Below are positions 61,635 through 64,000 of a stretch of 64,000 nucleotides of DNA, in pieces; position 1 is the first letter of the stretch; every line of letters begins with the position of its first letter. Below the pieces are notes generated by a model. It was given only the letters and a program-made list of their open reading frames with translations, searched no databases and had not been told where the DNA came from. This DNA comes from Actinopolymorpha pittospori (GTDB lineage: Bacteria; Actinomycetota; Actinomycetes; Propionibacteriales; Actinopolymorphaceae): assembly GCF_014873875.1 (NCBI RefSeq), contig NZ_JADBEM010000001.1:3410001-3474000 (forward strand), in the 5' to 3' direction. The position numbers were made by a program, and so were the translations under genes.

Positions 61635-62987
61635 TCAGGACGGAGCCGGTGTGTTGGCGAGTTCCTGGAGTCCTTCGCGGGCCTGTTGGTAGGCGGCCTG
61701 CGGTGACTGGTATCCGGCCATGGCGGCTCCGACGGCGGACCCGACCACGACCTGCAGGTTCGAGCCCGATCCGGAGTACCACGCTCGTGGGTCGTAGACC
61801 ACGCCGTCGGCCGGCAGGCTTTCGTAGTGGGGTTGGAGAGCCTGGAACTCCGCGCTGGAGCGCACGGACTGCCAGGCCGGAAGGTGGCCGCCCTTGGCCC
61901 ATGTCAGCGTGCGGTCCAACATGCCGCGGATGAACCGCATCGCCGCCTGGATCCGTTCGTCGCTGCCGCCGTCCAGCCGCGGTATGACGAAGGAGTGCGA
62001 ACCGTCCCAGGCGACATGGCGTTCGAAGACCTTCGGGAAGCTGGTCAGCCGGAACGGAACCTTGGCGGTCAGGAACGTCGTGAGCTCCCAGCCACCCTGG
62101 ATGTAGAAGGCCGTTCGCCGGTTAGCGAACAGTGCGATGGCGCCGCCTCCGTCGATGTCGCTCGGCATCACCTTCTCCTCGAGCGTCAGTCGACGTTGGA
62201 AGTTGACGGCCCGATGCGCGATCTCCCGGTCGAGGGTGATGCGTGCTCCGTCGTCCTCGACCAGGGTTCCGCCGGCCTGGCTGCACAGGGTGTAGAAGAG
62301 GCGGTACTGCGTGGCGATGTCGTTGTTGATGCCCATGGCGCCGGCCCACTGCCCGGTGACCTCCTTCGCCGCCAGCATCATCTCGACGAACGACTCTTCG
62401 TCCGTTGGCGCCCTGAGCTGGCCGTCGTCGTCCAGCAAACCGGCCTCCTCGCAGATCTCGGTGTTGTAGTACAACGCGAGGGGATGGTGGTCGAGCGGGA
62501 CGGCCCAGATCTTCTCGCCCAGAACGGCAGCCTCCCAGGCGGGTTGGTGGAACAGCGCCGGCCGGATGCCGTGTTCGGCGAGTTCGTCAAGCGTGAACGG
62601 TCGCAGCAGGCCCGTGTTGACCGGCGTCTCCAGCCTGTCCAGGTGGCAGATCGCCACGTGGGGAGGCTGGTTCGCCAACGTTCCCAACGACAGCTTCGTG
62701 TAGTACGGGTTGCCCCAGCTGAAGGTGGTGGCACGCAGGTCGACGTCGGGGTGTGCGCTGCGGTAGTCGGCCAGCATCTCCTGCATCCGGACGCCATCGC
62801 CGCCGCCGAAGAGGTTCCAGAACTTCACCGTCTCCGGTGGAAGCGGGTGACCGACGAGGGCGCTGGCGAGGTAGGACGAGCATCCGCTCAGACCGAGGGT
62901 CGAGACTCCGGCCAGTCCGAGGCCGCCGAGAAGCCGTCGGCGGGTCGGTCCCCGCCCGGACGCGTTCGGTGCCGGCACGTCATTCAC
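61635..62987 (-). CDS. sugar ABC transporter substrate-binding lipoprotein, Tat-type
   Basis: A 450-residue extracytoplasmic binding protein of the CUT1 family. The signal has a twin-arginine motif (PTRRRLLGGLG, residues 14-24) and a lipobox ending LSGC near residue 36, so it is a Tat-exported lipoprotein. The mature part starts with the typical VKFWNLFGGGDG and has YYNTEICEEAGL. The start is GTG at 62987, overlapping the GH51 stop by 8 bases. The upstream glycosidase and downstream permeases suggest that it binds arabino-oligosaccharides, which is inference from context. Confidence 0.93.
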   Translation of the reverse strand: MNDVPAPNASGRGPTRRRLLGGLGLAGVSTLGLSGCSSYLASALVGHPLPPETVKFWNLFGGGDGVRMQEMLADYRSAHPDVDLRATTFSWGNPYYTKLSLGTLANQPPHVAICHLDRLETPVNTGLLRPFTLDELAEHGIRPALFHQPAWEAAVLGEKIWAVPLDHHPLALYYNTEICEEAGLLDDDGQLRAPTDEESFVEMMLAAKEVTGQWAGAMGINNDIATQYRLFYTLCSQAGGTLVEDDGARITLDREIAHRAVNFQRRLTLEEKVMPSDIDGGGAIALFANRRTAFYIQGGWELTTFLTAKVPFRLTSFPKVFERHVAWDGSHSFVIPRLDGGSDERIQAAMRFIRGMLDRTLTWAKGGHLPAWQSVRSSAEFQALQPHYESLPADGVVYDPRAWYSGSGSNLQVVVGSAVGAAMAGYQSPQAAYQQAREGLQELANTPAPS

Positions 62988-64000
62988 CCACCTCGAACGC
63001 GAGCTGGGTCACCGAACATGCCGGGAACTCGTAGGGGATCCGCGATCCCGTCACGGTGACCTTTCGTTCCGACACCGACACCGCCTCCGGGTGGTCGAAG
63101 GAGTTCGTCGTGAGTGGACTGTCGGCCGTGATCACGCGGGCCGTCATCTCACCGCGGACCTGCGCGCTGCCGAGGTCGATGGTCGCTTCGACCGGGGCGT
63201 CCGGTCGCCGGTTGACGACGTTCAGGACCAGCCGGCTTCGACTCGCGTCGGAGGTGGCGGCGACGTCGAGCACGTCGAAGGGACCCAGATCGGCGATGCG
63301 GTGCGTCATCCGGTTCGCGTCCGGGGTGTCGGCGTGTTCGATCCGGTCGCAGTCGACGGCGACGTCCAGGGCGAACTCGAGGGTGTAGGTGGACGCCAGC
63401 CGCAACGGATGGTAGATGGCCTGGAGGAGGACGCGACTGTCGTCGGTGACGATCGGCGCGAGCACGTTGACGAGTTGGGCGAGGTTCGCCATGCGAAGCG
63501 TGTCGCAGTGTCGAACGAAGATGTTGAGATAGGTCGCCACCGCGAGCGCGTCTGACAGGGTGTGACGTTCGGCGACGATCTTGTCCCGCCGCCGGTCCTC
63601 GCGGGTGGGAAACCACACGTTCCACTCGTCGTAGACCACGTGGACGGGATGGCGCACGTCGGCTACGTAGCGCGCCCTGTCGATCATCGCCCGGCTCGCG
63701 CGCAGGGCACGGTCGACCTGGTGCGGGAGGAGGACGTTGCTCCAGTAGTCGTCGGAGCCGGTGTAGATGTGAACGCTGTGGAAGTCGACGTACGGAACGA
63801 GTTCGTCGATCACCAGCCGGTCCCAGTCGCTCCAGCCGTTGTGGCCGCAGGCCACCAGTTGGATGGTCGGATCGACGCGGCGAAGCGCCAGCGCCCACTG
63901 CTTCGCCTTCTCCACGTATCTCTCGACACTGAGGTGGCCGACCTGGAACTCGCCCCACAGTTCGTTGCCGAGTCCCCAGTACCGCACGGCGTAGGGCTCC
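62980..64000 (-). CDS. alpha-L-arabinofuranosidase-like GH51, C-terminal part
   Basis: The last 339 residues of a GH51-type enzyme; the start lies beyond the window. The acid-base glutamate is in YWGLGNELWGE at the start of the visible part and the nucleophile glutamate is in VVYDEWNVWF near residue 123 of it. The C-terminal beta-sandwich domain follows (from about residue 200). There is no sign of damage. It is the first visible gene of the minus-strand sugar operon, and its stop overlaps the binding-protein start. It should release L-arabinose from imported side chains inside the cell. Confidence 0.9.
   Translation of the reverse strand, partial: EPYAVRYWGLGNELWGEFQVGHLSVERYVEKAKQWALALRRVDPTIQLVACGHNGWSDWDRLVIDELVPYVDFHSVHIYTGSDDYWSNVLLPHQVDRALRASRAMIDRARYVADVRHPVHVVYDEWNVWFPTREDRRRDKIVAERHTLSDALAVATYLNIFVRHCDTLRMANLAQLVNVLAPIVTDDSRVLLQAIYHPLRLASTYTLEFALDVAVDCDRIEHADTPDANRMTHRIADLGPFDVLDVAATSDASRSRLVLNVVNRRPDAPVEATIDLGSAQVRGEMTARVITADSPLTTNSFDHPEAVSVSERKVTVTGSRIPYEFPACSVTQLAFEVGE

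Overview
The window is high-GC DNA with dense genes on both strands, many GTG starts, short start/stop overlaps, Tat-type exported proteins, WYL/TetR/PadR/XRE regulators, a DGPF-linked ECF sigma factor and a DUF222-HNH gene. This points to a soil-type actinobacterium with a large, carbohydrate-oriented genome. A Propionibacteriales-like host (Kribbella or Actinopolymorpha type) is a guess; no rRNA or tRNA gene was seen to confirm it.

Layout. 0-1 kb: the end of a sugar ABC transporter (two inner-membrane permeases). 1-3.5 kb: two hypothetical genes divergent from a WYL regulator, then a small membrane protein. 3.7-11.1 kb: a pentose-phosphate block (transketolase, transaldolase, 6-phosphogluconate dehydrogenase, 6-phosphogluconolactonase, RpiA facing the other way) followed by a coupled pair, a stand-alone DUF2090 aldolase-like protein and a Cof-type HAD phosphatase. 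11.2-16.2 kb: TrpB2, a drug-type ABC-2 exporter and an ECF42-like sigma factor with its DGPF/YCII partner. 16.4-31.6 kb: regulators, SDRs, a Tat-exported family 8 polysaccharide lyase, DUF418 and DsbA-like membrane or exported proteins, an NmrA-like protein and two adjacent enolase-superfamily enzymes. 32-46 kb: a serine hydrolase, clpX away from clpP, a P450 divergent from an unusually long TetR regulator, an AKR/AraC pair, a metallo-beta-lactamase-fold lactonase gene broken by an in-frame TGA, an HD protein/GlxA regulator pair, a kinase, a hemerythrin protein and a DMT transporter.

46-58 kb: a PadR unit, a GH127 beta-L-arabinofuranosidase, a decayed SnoaL gene, and a DUF222-HNH gene split by an IS1380-family element whose 4-bp target duplication and reading frame can be reconstructed exactly. 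Then a DapA-family aldolase, a secreted beta-helix protein and a methyltransferase. 58-64 kb: a minus-strand operon of GH51 arabinofuranosidase (running off the window), a Tat lipoprotein sugar-binding protein, two permeases and a TIM-barrel glycosidase-like protein. Together with the GH127 gene it suggests use of L-arabinofuranosyl glycans, with the imported pentose entering the pentose-phosphate enzymes encoded at 3.7-9.3 kb.

The most unusual pattern not explained by the genes is a series of different short tandem duplications (10-20 bp units) at the 3' ends of genes, mostly at convergent junctions and often overlapping stop codons (2.96, 12.56, 17.58, 33.58, 44.33, 54.17 and 57.2 kb). Several regulator genes also carry clear inverted or phased repeats at their promoters.
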